From assembly GCA_037576215.1 (NCBI GenBank), contig JBANDB010000008.1, positions 2,604,001 to 2,668,000 on the forward strand: a DNA stretch of 64,000 nucleotides, given 5' to 3'. Shown here piece after piece: positions 14,518-25,408 of this stretch. Under the pieces are notes generated by a model, which saw only the letters and a program-made list of their open reading frames with translations, made no database searches and was not told the origin of the DNA. Each line of letters opens with the position of its first letter. The stretch's first letter is position 1. A program made the position numbers and the translations under genes. This DNA is from Armillaria gallica. Lineage: Eukaryota; Basidiomycota; Agaricomycetes; Agaricales; Physalacriaceae.

Positions 14518-15966
14518 ATGTTTTCCTCCAAAAGGCTCTATTTGCGAGGTGAGTTTTTCTTCTGTTAAAGAGGACCTGCTTCATTTCTGTACCAGATCTT
14601 CCGGAAATTGCCTCGGAGGATGAAATCGAGGCGGTGAGTGTTGTCTGGCCATGGAGTCTCACTGCCAATAAGAAGGCTTACCATTTTTCGGCGGCAGTTC
14701 CTCGCACCATACGGCAAAATAACTGAAGTGAAAATTGTGTCGGGACACAGTGAGCAGAGCTGTCGTATGCTTGACGTTTCATGCTCACGCTCGAGCCGAC
14801 AGCCTATGGTTTTGTCGAATTCGAATCTCCCGACGTGTGTTCTCCCATGTTGCTTCATATAGCGCGTTTTGATGCCATTTTAGGATGCGAAAACTGTACT
14901 GGAGACGTTCAAAGAAAAGGACTTTTTGTGTAAACGTGAGCTTTGACGCGTCGTAAACTGGCTCAGCCGCTCACTTCTTATCAGGTATCACTATTGAATT
15001 TGCGCATCCGTTGCGCAAGGATGTCGCAGCCCTCGCGGATGCCAGCAATTTCGCCGCTGCCGATTGCGCTCCAAGGTGAGCGTGCTTGTCATCAGATATC
15101 GTCGCGCTTGTCTAATACGCAAGCCGTAGAGGTCTCATGCGATTTCCAGTCGTTGTTACCGGTATTCCTCGTCATGTTTGTTGGCAGGTATGATTATGGG
15201 CTGCCATTTCTCAAATCATAGCTTATGACATACATTTGATAGGAATTGAAAGACTTCGGGAGGCTCTCAGGACAGCATGTCGCGTACTGCGATATCGAGA
15301 GGAAAAACCGCAGCAAAGGGTTCTTCTTTTAACGGATAACATTTCGGAAATTGTATTGATGTGTGCGACAGGTTTATAGAATTTTCTTCCTTTGAAGAGG
15401 CAGAAATCGCGGCTGAGAAACTCAACGGGAAAGTCCTGGGAGGCGCACGAGTTAAAGTCTATACCAAGAAGGTATGGAAGGAGACAACATTCTGATGTTC
15501 CATGCCCTAAATGTAGTTCTTACAGCCGTCTTATCTCAGGGAAGCTAGAGAGGTCTCCCACTCGCGAGGTTCTTCTCCTGTACGGCGTCACTCCACAACT
15601 CTGGGCACGGACGACAGACGTGGGGTGGCTCGCTCCCCTGACGCCAACCGCACCCTTCCAATGTGCTATCCCTCCCCCCTACGCTCATACCCCTCCTGTT
15701 CATCATATAACACGGACCCAGGACCGTACTCGCCCCGCATTCAAGACCGATATCCCGTCCCGGAATATTCCAGAGAAAATTCGTGGGACTACACATATCG
15801 ACATGAACGAGACGAACGGTGCCGCGATTATAGCTACGATTACGATTACGATTATTACCACTATGCCTCTCGACATCCTCCCGCGGATCATTATTATCTA
15901 CCTTCAGATCGTGATGACGCAGAATATCGTCGGTGGTACAACGACTTAGGATACGCATATTATTGA
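14518..15966 (+). CDS. RNA-binding protein with two RRM domains (SR/Npl3-like)
   Basis: The protein carries two RNA recognition motifs and looks like a fungal SR-type splicing or mRNA-export factor. RRM1 has RNP2 LYLRDL and RNP1 YGFVEFES, closing at ITIEFAHPLRKD. RRM2 has FPVVVTGIP, CDIERKNRSKGFIEFSSFEEAEIAAEKLNGK and GGARVKVY. The tail (about 110 residues) has scattered SR, RS and SP pairs, then a Tyr/Asp-rich run (SYDYDYDYYHY) coded by a GATTAC-like repeat. Dense RS repeats of classical SR proteins are absent, so a place near Npl3, Gbp2 or Srp2 is a family-level guess. About eight introns of near 50 nt separate the exons. Confidence 0.85.
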
Positions 15967-16287
15967 TTCTTACTCTCGTATTAATTGCTGGAACTCACTG
16001 TGAGTTGTTCTCTTCGGTATTGCTTCATCCATCTCATGATTTCCAGCATCGGAATTTTTTTCTCGTCGTCTCTCATCAATATGTCAAGAATTTGCATCAA
16101 ACCCACAACTGGACCTGGATTGTAAATATAAAGCACTTTCATTATGCATGCAATGGTCTCTTCTGGACAGCGTGTCCACCTATATATATAACATCACCCC
16201 ATCACATATGCCCACCTTAGAGGTTATTTCTCGCTTGCTGTAACAACTTTCATTCTTACAAGTTTATCCACTGTCTTTCTGTGTCGA
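15967..16287. other. Convergent intergenic region
   Basis: A stretch of 321 bases between the ends of the RRM gene and the acyltransferase gene. It is AT-rich, with a short TATATATA run near 16182, and most likely holds the two 3' untranslated regions. I see no further gene. Confidence 0.5.
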
Positions 16288-17755
16288 TTACGAACTGCGT
16301 CTACCCCAATAGAACTCTAGGAAATTCGCTTTATCTTCCCATCCCATCCCGGTTCTTTTCATCTTTCCAAGCTGCGCAATCAAAACAGCGCATGCCTCAC
16401 TAAGCTGATCGTTGTATGATCCGCCGAGGACATCACTAGCCAGGAATGTTGGCGAACTAGGTGATTCTGAAGGCGCTAGTAGCCGAATTGAAACGCTCGG
16501 CGGCGTGATGGACGTGGCCACATTGAACACCTGAGATAGTGGATTTACGGATCTTGCTGGAATGGAGTGTGACAAGGTTGACGACAATATTGTCGGAGTA
16601 TCATATCTGTAGAGTGCGCGTCAGGGGAGGGCGTAAAAAGGGGGACAGAGGTAATGTACCTAACACACATAACGAACACCTGCCATCCTTGTACTGGGAT
16701 ATTCTGGTTGAAGACGTCGCAAAACCGGATTAGCCCTCTTCCATTGCTCGTTGTACACTCCGGAAACACGACGATAGGCCGATCAGAAGTCGACCGGATA
16801 GCTTCGAAACTCTGGGGAGTCAAACCTTGGCCCACCCGGTATGGTGGAACATTGCCACTTTGGCGGAGGACATTCAGTAGCGAAAGACGCTGAAAACCAA
16901 TAATAGAGATCCTTTCCCTCGGAGCCCTTGTCGACACCGACACGTTAGCTGATCCTGTTCCTGTCCGCCGCCCAGGTGTGCGAGATATGGGATCCGATTT
17001 TGATGGCGCGGACGTTAGGGCCGACGAAGCAGGAACAGGAAGAACAAAGACAGGATTAAACCTGACGTTAGTGAGAGTCAGTCAAGTTAGGCTTGTTATG
17101 GGTACTCTGAGGTTCACCTGAAAGCAAGCCAGAGGATTTCAATCCAGGAGACCCAGTTAGAAACTATTACATCACCAGGCCGCGGATCCCATTGGTCGGC
17201 GGTTTGATTTTGCCTTCTGCAAGCTCTTAACAGATACAAGGGCACACGTAGCAGCTATTGTGCTTACCCCCGCTTCCTTTTGATACATTCCACGTGTATC
17301 CAAAAAATTCCGGCGCTCAAAAGCGCTAAGCGTGATAGCAATGCTGTAAACAGTCGTGCCAAAATACGGTGTAAAGGCGCAACAGGTTTCTGATAATCAA
17401 TCAGTGTTAATTCGTATTGCTGAAACGAACTAACGAAGATGATGCATATTCCTTCCACCAATATCAGATATAGGCCTAGAACGAGCAGAACGAGGATGAA
17501 TCGAACGGTTCCAATAAGGTATCTGATGGGAAGAACAATCTTCGCCAAAACGTCTCCACTTGGGCTCGGAGGCGCCACTGGAGTGAGGAAAGGCTAAGCC
17601 GATATAAAGTGTTTGGAATTTGAGGACGATATCGAGTGCACGAAATACGAACCTGGATTCCGGTGCCCGGGTCCTGTTGAATTTGAAGAAATTAAACTCA
17701 GATGTTCAAAGACGGAGATTTGGGGACTTACTCTATACGCGCTGTACTTTTCCAT
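16288..17755 (-). CDS. Lysophospholipid acyltransferase, LOA1/VPS66-like
   Basis: This is probably an ER or lipid-droplet acyltransferase that esterifies lysophosphatidic acid. The start at 17755 gives MEKYSAYR, joined through a 25-nt exon (DPGTGIQV) to LAPPSPSGDVLAK. The MEK..YRDPGTGI opening is typical of the fungal Loa1/Vps66 group as I know it. A membrane stretch follows (IVLPIRYLIGTVRFILVLLVLG). The substrate block VVFPECTTSNGRGLIRF stands where other family members have the EGTR motif. The C-terminus contains GMGWEDKANFLEFYW. The first two exons are only 24 and 25 nt (17732-17755 and 17649-17673). The gene is divergent from TVP38. Confidence 0.78.
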
Positions 17756-18098
17756 CAAGTCCGTACTGAATGCGGTTGAAGGACAAGAAACCCGATCATT
17801 CATTGTTCAATTCTTGACACGCGTTCAGATTCACGTGATCGCACGGCCGTGTCCGGCGTATCTCCGGCTAGTGTTTCAGCATCTCCTTGAAGGTTCCTTC
17901 TTGGCTGGATATTGGGATAATGCGCAGTATGAATCAAGCGTGAATCCAGTCAAAGGTTGCTGCATTCTAATGAATACATGCTGTGAGCAAGCAGCGTGGT
18001 CTCCGGCACCGAAACCGGCTACTGATCGGCATACGTTACCCGACATCTCCGGGTCATTACAAGTGATTACACGGCCTCTTGAGTCTCCCAATACCACA
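17756..18098. promoter_or_regulatory. Divergent promoter region between the acyltransferase and TVP38
   Basis: 343 bases separate the two start codons, so the segment must hold the upstream control regions of both genes. An antisense-looking open frame crosses it, but it has no recognisable product. No clear TATA box was seen. Confidence 0.4.
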
Positions 18099-19348
18099 AT
18101 GACCACGAAAGCACCCTCCGGCTGGGCAGCTAGTTCATCTCAATTGATAAAGCTCACCCTTAAAACGGTACTGCATCGCTATCGTAATTTCCATGTCTAT
18201 GGAAAGGTGCGTTTTCACGGTCTCACATTTTGTTCATCCTGAACAGGGTCCAGGTTTTTATATGGCTGTTGATGCTATTCTACCTATGCTTAGGTATTTA
18301 TTGGTTTTTGATGTGGATCTCTGTCCGGCTCATTATCCGGTGTCCAGGTGCATTCGTCGTCGTCGTTTCCCCCAGCCGAATCGCCCAGTTTTTATATGAC
18401 CAGGCCTCGAGGCTTTCTCACATGAGGCTGGGCTGGCTCATCCTCACTGGAGCAATTGGTTTGTGATCCATAACCTGCAGGTCCTTCTAAACTGGACTGA
18501 ATAATGTGATAGTTGGCGTGTCATTCCCCCCACTCATTGGCCATTCCACCCTTCTTACACTATGCGGCTTCGCGTTCGGCATGAAGGGCTTCGCTATTGG
18601 GGCCGGCGGATCGCTTGTTGGCTCTGCTCTTGTCTTCGTCCTTTTGCGGCTATGCTTTAATTCTCGCCTGCGCAAATGGTCGTCTCACAACGAGAAATGG
18701 CAAGCCTTGGAATCTGTCGTCGTAAGGACAGGTTGTCTCGAGATATGGTTGTTTGTTGACCATCGTCGTCTCAGCGCGCAAAGGGACTTCCGCTCATCAT
18801 TCTCATTCGCGTTTCCCCTTTCCCCCCTTGGGTCTACTCTAATTCTCTGTTTGCAGTGAGTTCCCATTTTTTGAAGGTATTATCACTCTTATGTCTATGG
18901 TACAGTCAATCGAAGCAGTTTCACTGTGGCAATTTGTCATTGCTACTTGCTTCATCTTCCCTAAGATTCTTTTACTTGTTGTTATAGGTTCCCGTATGGC
19001 TGCACTTTCCGATGGTGATAGCAGGAACCACATGGACACACGTTCGTGACAATCTCACCCATCAGTGTTTGAATCTGACTCCTCTGATAGACACCAAAGT
19101 CATGAATGGTTTGCTCATAGGTGGGGGCATCATCGTGGCTATTTTTACTAGCTGGTAAGACATCTGTCTTGTCTGCATCAACGTGTTTTGATCTCGCTTG
19201 TAGGCTTGTGTACACTCTTGTTCAGAATCACATCCGACAGTTGGAGGATATATCTCCGGAAGTCGACCGGATGGCAGCGGAGGCTCTAGAGGAATACGAC
19301 GAGGAGGCGCCGCTTTTACATTCTAATGAAGCAGACGACCAAGCGTAA
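18099..19348 (+). CDS. TVP38: TVP38/TMEM64 family membrane protein
   Basis: Tvp38 is a Golgi multi-pass membrane protein of the VTT/DedA superfamily, whose members include lipid scramblases. After a hydrophilic start (MTTKAPSGWAASSS) come several hydrophobic segments. The conserved VTT core is PPLIGHSTLLTLCGFAFGMKG followed by a glycine-rich segment with GSALVFVLLR, then IILIRVSPFPPW and FPKILLLVVIGSRM. The C-terminal cytosolic tail is acidic (EEYDEEAPLLH). These blocks in this order are diagnostic for the family. It is convergent with UFE1, with 94 bases between the stop codons. Confidence 0.88.
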
Positions 19349-19442
19349 CAGAACCTTTTTGGCATACAAGTAACGACAACATAGTGCGACTGTTTAAACA
19401 CGGATAGAGCACCTGCATCTCGTATGCTGTATGATTGTTTTT

Positions 19443-20737
19443 TCAATAATAATGCAAGAACAATAGACTAAGACTTGCGCCTATAAGGAATAGAAGAATG
19501 AAAAGTCTACCGTCCTTTGCCCGCCTCCTCGCTTCCCGCAACTGAACATTACCCTGTTCCACCATACCCGTAGTAGCGATTGCATCTTCGTACAGCTGGT
19601 CTGTCAACTCTGTCTGCTGCGTCAAATGAGAGACCAATTCCATCTGAAGTGCACTAATATCCATAAGGCGCGATTCAGCCTGCTGAACCGATTCCAGTGT
19701 ATCTTGTACATCTCTCAAGATATTGGCATTCTCCGTCTCGAACTGGAGAATTTGAGAGGCCGACAGCTCGATATCATCATCTTCATCATCCATTGGAAGT
19801 GCAGTGTCGACAGAGCTTGGTGTGGTGTCGAAACGTGGCGTAGTAGTTCCAATGGTGGCCGCAATGATACTGGAAGACGCCCCTCCCAGCCAGCTCGCCC
19901 CTCCCGAGCTTTCCCCTACGCCCGACAAGTCTGAATTCCCTATATCCAGAGCTGCCTTCGCCGCACCTGAGCCAAGCGTCCGCGACCGCTCCAATTCCCG
20001 CTTCACGCGCTCTTCTTGCATAATCTTCTGGCTTTGGCTAGCTTCGGCTAGACGGCGGTTCAGATACCACGTTATGCTCGAATGATGTGCGGCGATAAAA
20101 TCCGAGGCAATTGAGGACTCGTCTTGTCGCAGTCGCGCTGGTAAGAATCGGGTTAGAGGATTAGTCTTGCTAGCAACAAGCTCGGCGCGTCCTAAACGAA
20201 TGAGAACACAACGGAAACTCTATGTTGGCTGTCAGGAAAAGGAGGTACGGTGAACATGATCCGTACGCTTTTCTAGGGCTTCCATTTCTTTGACTCTGTC
20301 AGCGCAACGAGACAGGATGAGTCGTGCTTGCAAGTCAATTTGATCCCGCTCTTCGTTCGAAAGCTGGCGTATCGATGACCACGACTGCTCGTCGCTGCCA
20401 CTGAAATCCAATATTCGGGATGTATGTCGACCAAATGCGCCACGCCGTGAGTCCAGGTTTAGGTATGGTTTTCGGATGGTAGACAACATGCGTGTCAGAG
20501 TCGTGATATGAGTGAGCTGAACGATGGCCATATTCTTCAGTCAACATAATTACACGCAGAGATGGTCTTTCTCACAATCTTGTATGCTTCGGAGATGTAT
20601 TCTTTGCCCAAAGGATCCCGTTCCCGACTCTGCTTTTGCCTGTCAGGCGCAGACCTTCGCCTATCGGTGTCTGGCAGGGAAGCCTGGCGCTTGCGTACAT
20701 TTTCTTTGAAGTCTGCAGTACGATCCATATATGCCAT
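19443..20737 (-). CDS. UFE1: Syntaxin 18 / UFE1, ER t-SNARE
   Basis: This is the Qa-SNARE of the ER, receiving COPI vesicles from the Golgi. The chosen start at 20737 gives MAYMDRTADFKENVRKRQ, which lines up with the start of human STX18. The frame stays open upstream but into sequence unlike the family. The N-terminal helical domain includes SRILDFSG and LSNEERDQIDLQARLI. The SNARE helix lies near the end, with ILQFETENANILRDVQDTLESV, then a C-terminal membrane anchor (LFILLFLIGASLSLLFLHYY). A low-complexity Ser/Gly/Thr linker sits between the domains. A short luminal tail is absent, as in most tail-anchored SNAREs. Confidence 0.87.
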
Positions 20738-21100
20738 CTTCAAGAGTATGAGAAGAGGAGGGTGTAGTATTGTATCCAACAAGGAATTTATTATACCGCC
20801 GAGTCTTAGCCTAGAATGGCAATTGACACGTGCATCAAATTGCATAAATGCGCTGTCAGCTTTTTTCTTTCTTAACCATTGACTACGACCTTGTATTTTG
20901 GTGCTGGGTACCTGTTTCGTTGGCATGACCAACACCTGTTCTTGTTCAGTCAAAGAACGACCAAGGTCCATGTTTGAGGTGGATATTGAAACCTCTACCA
21001 ATATCTGCCATAGTTGAGACCTACAGCCTTCCTTTTAACGACCCATTTCAGGTGGTTCTATGTATATGGATGAAAATTTATACTATGATTCTACCGGTTT
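20738..21100. other. Intergenic region upstream of UFE1
   Basis: 363 bases between the UFE1 start and the end of the F-box gene. The UFE1 frame continues open for about 88 codons here, but the translation is not family-like. I take it as UFE1 promoter and 5' UTR plus F-box 3' UTR. Confidence 0.4.
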
Positions 21101-22699
21101 CTATCCTTGAGCCACAACGTTCGAGCCGCCGCAACCGGAATCGTCTTCGGTACCTCTCGTTTCTGCAACATCCAAAAGGGACTGGTTAAAAGTTACTAAA
21201 TACGAAGGAATGAAAATGTGTTAAAGCTCACCACAGCAATTGTCTGTATCCCGCATCATCAGTCGACACACTGTCAGTTCCGCCAGGTCAAATATGTCTT
21301 GCTCCTGGACATGAGCACAGTTAATGATGCCCACCGACTCAATATGGCGCAGCGGGGCATTAGAATCGAAGGGACCTGGGTCAAACCGACTTCGAACAAG
21401 GTCTACCAAAGCACGGCCTGTGATCTGTCCACACCACCGAAAGTCCAGAGCTTGCAGCTCCGGGCAGTACCCGCGGGAATCGTATAGACATTCTAATATG
21501 TCATCCGATATATCGCTTTCGTGCAAACGAAGTTCTTTTAGATGTAACAGCCCTCTAAAACAGGCGAGAAAATCTGACGACGAGAGATCTATGTCGCGCA
21601 AATCTAGAACCTGCAGCGGTAGGTCATTTCCTCCTACGAAACGACGAAGCGCTGGGCTCGCAACGGGATGCGCATGAGGCAAAGCCTCTTCAGACGAACA
21701 GAGGGCTAAACGAAGTAGCCTCGGTGTTTGCAAATGAGGAAGGATATTGAAACTGCTGGACGTCCCGACGATTCTAAGGGATTGGAGCTGGGGCAGGAGG
21801 ACGCGACGCGCAACACTCGGGTCATCAATGAACTCCCGGGTTTCACCGTGAGGTGTAGATAGAGTTAAGGAGTGGAGAATGGGCAAGTCCTCCAAGAGAT
21901 CCAACAAGGAAGCAATTGATGAGGGAGTTACCAGGTAGAAAGAGGGGAGGTTAATGATAAGATTAGAGATGGAAGATGGTACGCTTTCTCGAGACGGAAG
22001 TATATTGCGCGTAATGCAGAAGCTGCTTAACTTCTTTGCATCGTTGAAGGATTGGCCCAGCCTTAGTTGAGACTCAACGACGTCCCCCTCGAACTCATGG
22101 AATTCTTCCATAATGGAGACATCCAGGCGCTGGAGCAAAGGGAATGGCACCGTGCATACAGTGAATATTTGATTCACTGGCTGGAGCATCTTGGAGTTGA
22201 CGGAAAAGGTATGCCATTGCGGCGACACCTTTAGCAAGAGGCCCATTATACTTTGTAAGAGGGAGTAGTCACTTTGTATATCCAAAGTAATGTGCAACGG
22301 CGCGGTCCGAACGTTGGTCAACCAAAAGAGTATCCTGCCATAAGGATCGTGCCTATCGAGATTAACATACAGGTACGACCAGACTGTGGACGTGTAAGCT
22401 GCCTTGCGCCACTCTGGGCAGACGTGGGAAACAGTGAGGGGAGTACGAGTCCAGCCATCCCTGGCGCAAAGCTCGAAGATAGTGGCAAGGATTTCGGGGG
22501 GAAGACGGCGAGCCAAAGTTAGTCTTCCTTTGCATTCCTTGATTTTTTCGAGGACCTGATACTTCTTGAACTGCAGGCGGCGAACTTCCTTCATCAAGTC
22601 ATCAATTTCTTCGTCGACACGGCGGATTACTGTTTCATGGAGGGTTATAAGGCCCTTTATTTCCTCGTCCGAGGCGTTAGCTCCCCGGGGTGAATCCAT
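21101..22699 (-). CDS. F-box protein with N-terminal coiled coil
   Basis: This is a probable substrate adaptor of an SCF ubiquitin ligase, of the expanded agaricomycete type. A coiled coil comes first (VDEEIDDLMKEVRRLQFKKY), then the F-box LARRLPPEILATIFELCARD with the cue VSHVCPEWRKAAYTSTVWSYLYV. About 380 residues of leucine-rich, irregular repeats follow (for example LPILHSLTLS, LPQLQSLRIVG, GLLHLKELRLHESDI, ELQALDFRWCGQITG). Nearly the whole gene is one exon. A short last intron after DTDNCC probably joins ETRGTEDDSG and a stop at 21101; without splicing the protein would end at 21221 (GEL). The substrate is unknown. Confidence 0.82.
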
Positions 22700-23138
22700 T
22701 GATGAATAAATATCTTTGTAATTCGCAGGTTAGCTATACCTATCTGAGAACATAAACAGCGACTTACAGCAGGACTTGGCAAAACTTAGACTGAATTCTC
22801 ACCGCTGCGGATCGGCGTGAAGGAGTGCCTGCCCATGCTGCCTGCCTCACGGTTGAGGCTGAGTTCGAAAACGTTACTGCTCGTCACAGCGGAGTTTCCC
22901 ACCGGATTTTGGGTCTTACCGTCACCTCTATTCTCTTCGTCAAGGTACATTTTCTTTCCTTCATCTTTTTCGTGATGATTCAGAGTGGAATCTGCATCAA
23001 CCTGCACTAAGTAAGACATGAGTGTCTGCCGGGTTGAGGAGAAGACTTGGAATGTTCTAGATACTGCTGATTCTTTCTTTCTTTCCCTTCATAACCATCA
23101 TAACGACTGAGTAATTTTTCATTCGTATCATAGAGAAC
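22700..23138. promoter_or_regulatory. Divergent promoter region between the F-box gene and SSU72
   Basis: 439 bases between two divergent start codons. Pyrimidine-rich runs (ttctttctttctttcccttc near 23070) lie just upstream of SSU72, as is common at fungal transcription starts. A 77-codon minus-strand ORF (22786-23019) lies here without recognisable features. Confidence 0.4.
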
Positions 23139-24238
23139 ATGGACCCTCGAAGGGCTCGAGATCCCCGTCTGGCCCGAGCAGATCCCAGGTTACAACGCGT
23201 TCAAGTAGATCCAACGCCGACATCAACACCTCCCCCCCAATATTCTTCGCCATCTTATTCTAGCAAGAATGGCTCTGGCTCAGCGCTTGTGGCGTTGACG
23301 TCACAAATACAACCGAATAATGCAATTGAATACAGCCATACTCCGGCGCAAACCCCCCCAACATCTCAGGATAATGCTGTAACACCCGGGTACAAACCTC
23401 GTCCCTTGTTCTGTGTCGTCTGTGCGAGCAATCAAGTGAGTACACGTCAAATTCGCTTTTATTACCTCAATGTCTGATTTACTGTAGAACAGATCTATGG
23501 AAGGGCATTCTGTCTTATCGTAAGCATGCTAGTCTCGCCTACGCACGTTTATTCATTTTACAACTAGTAAAGCAGGTTTCCGAGTAATATCATCTGGAAC
23601 CGGATCTGCTGTACGACTGCCAGGCCCATCAATAGACAAACCCAACATATACGCTTTCGGAACGCCTTACAATACCATCTTCGAAGAGTTGACGTCTAAA
23701 GACCCCCGGCTGTAAGTCCTACCTTAATACTGCTCTAGATAATCACCATGTCTCTTTAGATATTCTGCAAACGGTGTACTTCAAATGATTGATCGTAATA
23801 GACGGATCAAACAAGCACCTGAACGATGGCAGGAGAGTAGAGCTGTCGCAGATATCGTCTTTACCTGCGAAGAACGTTGTTTTGACGCTGTCTGTGATGG
23901 TGTGTCCTTCGTTCCCACCTATACATTCCACACTGATTCTTGACACAACAATTCCAGACTTGTTGTCAAGAGGGGGAGAATACAACCGCCCGGTTCACAT
24001 TATTAACATTGAAATCAAGGATAATCACGAAGAGGCTCTTATTGCGGGGAAAGCAATGCTGGATCTGGCCAATGCTGTTAGCGTATTCCCAAGCATCGAA
24101 AATTGAATATCAGCTGATAATACTCTTATTCTACAGATTGAAGCTGCGGACGATATTGACGATGAGATTGACCAGATCTTAGACGTACAGCAGGAAAAAC
24201 ACCCGCACAGCTTACTGCATGCTGTTGCATTTTACTAA
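23139..24238 (+). CDS. SSU72: SSU72, RNA polymerase II CTD Ser5 phosphatase
   Basis: Ssu72 removes phosphate from Ser5/Ser7 of the Pol II CTD and works with the cleavage and polyadenylation factor. The signature CX5RS is visible as VCASNQNRSMEGH. It is split by an intron (23436-23487) between NQ and NRS. Further family blocks: [52 protein letters not shown] and [22 protein letters not shown]. The catalytic domain is complete. Unlike yeast and human Ssu72, which start almost at the catalytic motif, this protein has about 90 extra residues in front, opening with three DPRL-type repeats. The gene has about six introns. Confidence 0.93.
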
Positions 24239-24437
24239 CAACTTCTTCTCTTATCGCCTCGCTAACTACTGTAATCGTTGTACGAATAATAGTATCTGAA
24301 CCTGTAACTTAGAGTTAACTGAGAACAAAAAGTATTCACACTGGTGGCTGTGCAGGTGATCGGCCCAATAGACGCAAACAGTACTTACGCGTCGCGCTGG
24401 TCTGCATTCATTTCATTACTTCTTTCTTTCTACCACA

Positions 24438-25408
24438 ATGGCTAGTGCAGACGGTGGAGCATACAGGTACTCCACAAAGGCCGCTTGTGTTTCTTGGCTA
24501 CTGACATTGCTGCAGCTACTCCCTTACAGTGTTCTCACCGAGTGGGAAACTTGTACAAATCGAGCATGCCTTAGCAGCGGTCTCGTCCGGAACAACAAGT
24601 CTTGGAATTAAAGGTCTGTCCCTACCTATCGTAACGATAACAGCTACCAACAACGTCTTCAGCCTCCAATGGTATTGTCATCGCAACGGAGAAGAAATCT
24701 TCCTCTATCCTCATCGACGATTCAATGCTGGACAAGGTCGCCGTGATCTGCCCTAATATTGGCATAGTATATTCCGGGATGGGACCGGACTCTCGTGTCC
24801 TGATATCCAAAGCCCGAAAGAGCGCACAGGCATATTGGAAGATGTATGGGGAATATCCTCCAACGCGTGTACTTACGCAGGAAATTGCCACAGTCATGCA
24901 ACAAGCAACTCAATCAGGGTAAGTTTCCAATGACATCTTCCAATATCCTCTTGTCATTCATTGCGCAGAGGTGTGAGGCCTTATGGCGTCTCTCTCTTAG
25001 TCGCCGGCTGGGATATCACTCGTGGTCCGACATTATACCAAGTGGATCCATCAGGCTCATTCTGGGCATGGAAAGCTAGTGCCATCGGCAAAAACATGGT
25101 CAACGCTAAGACGTTCTTGGAAAAACGGTACGTATTTACCTTCGTTTCATACTGATCATAACGTTGACCTTTCCTGAAATAGATATAACGACGACATCAG
25201 TCTTGAGGACGCTATTCACACGGCGTTGCTGACGTTGAAAGAGGGTTTTGAAGGACAAATGACTGAGAAGACAATTGAAATCGGAGTGGTCACGGTTCCG
25301 ACAGCTGAAGAGTTGGAGGAAGGTAAGATTGGAGGGGAGACAGGGAGACCGAAACCTACTTTCCGGAAGCTAACGGAAGAGGAGGTTCGCGACTACCTTG
25401 CTCTCTAA
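24438..25408 (+). CDS. PRE8: 20S proteasome subunit alpha type 2
   Basis: This is the alpha-2 subunit of the 20S proteasome outer ring. The N-terminal alpha-subunit signature is present: [65 protein letters not shown] and [14 protein letters not shown] follow. There is no threonine active site, as expected for an alpha subunit. The C-terminus ([15 protein letters not shown]) fits PSMA2. Five introns split the gene. It follows SSU72 in the same direction after about 200 bases. Confidence 0.93.

Noticed and set aside
15545..15958. 137-codon minus-strand ORF opposite the RRM gene
   Set aside because: It is the complement of a coding repeat region without recognisable motifs.
20738..21001. Longer N-terminus of UFE1 from an upstream ATG
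   Set aside because: The family alignment starts at MAYMDRTADF; the upstream translation is not syntaxin-like.
22786..23019. 77-codon minus-strand ORF between the F-box gene and SSU72
   Set aside because: No motif, no splice support, and it lies in a divergent promoter.
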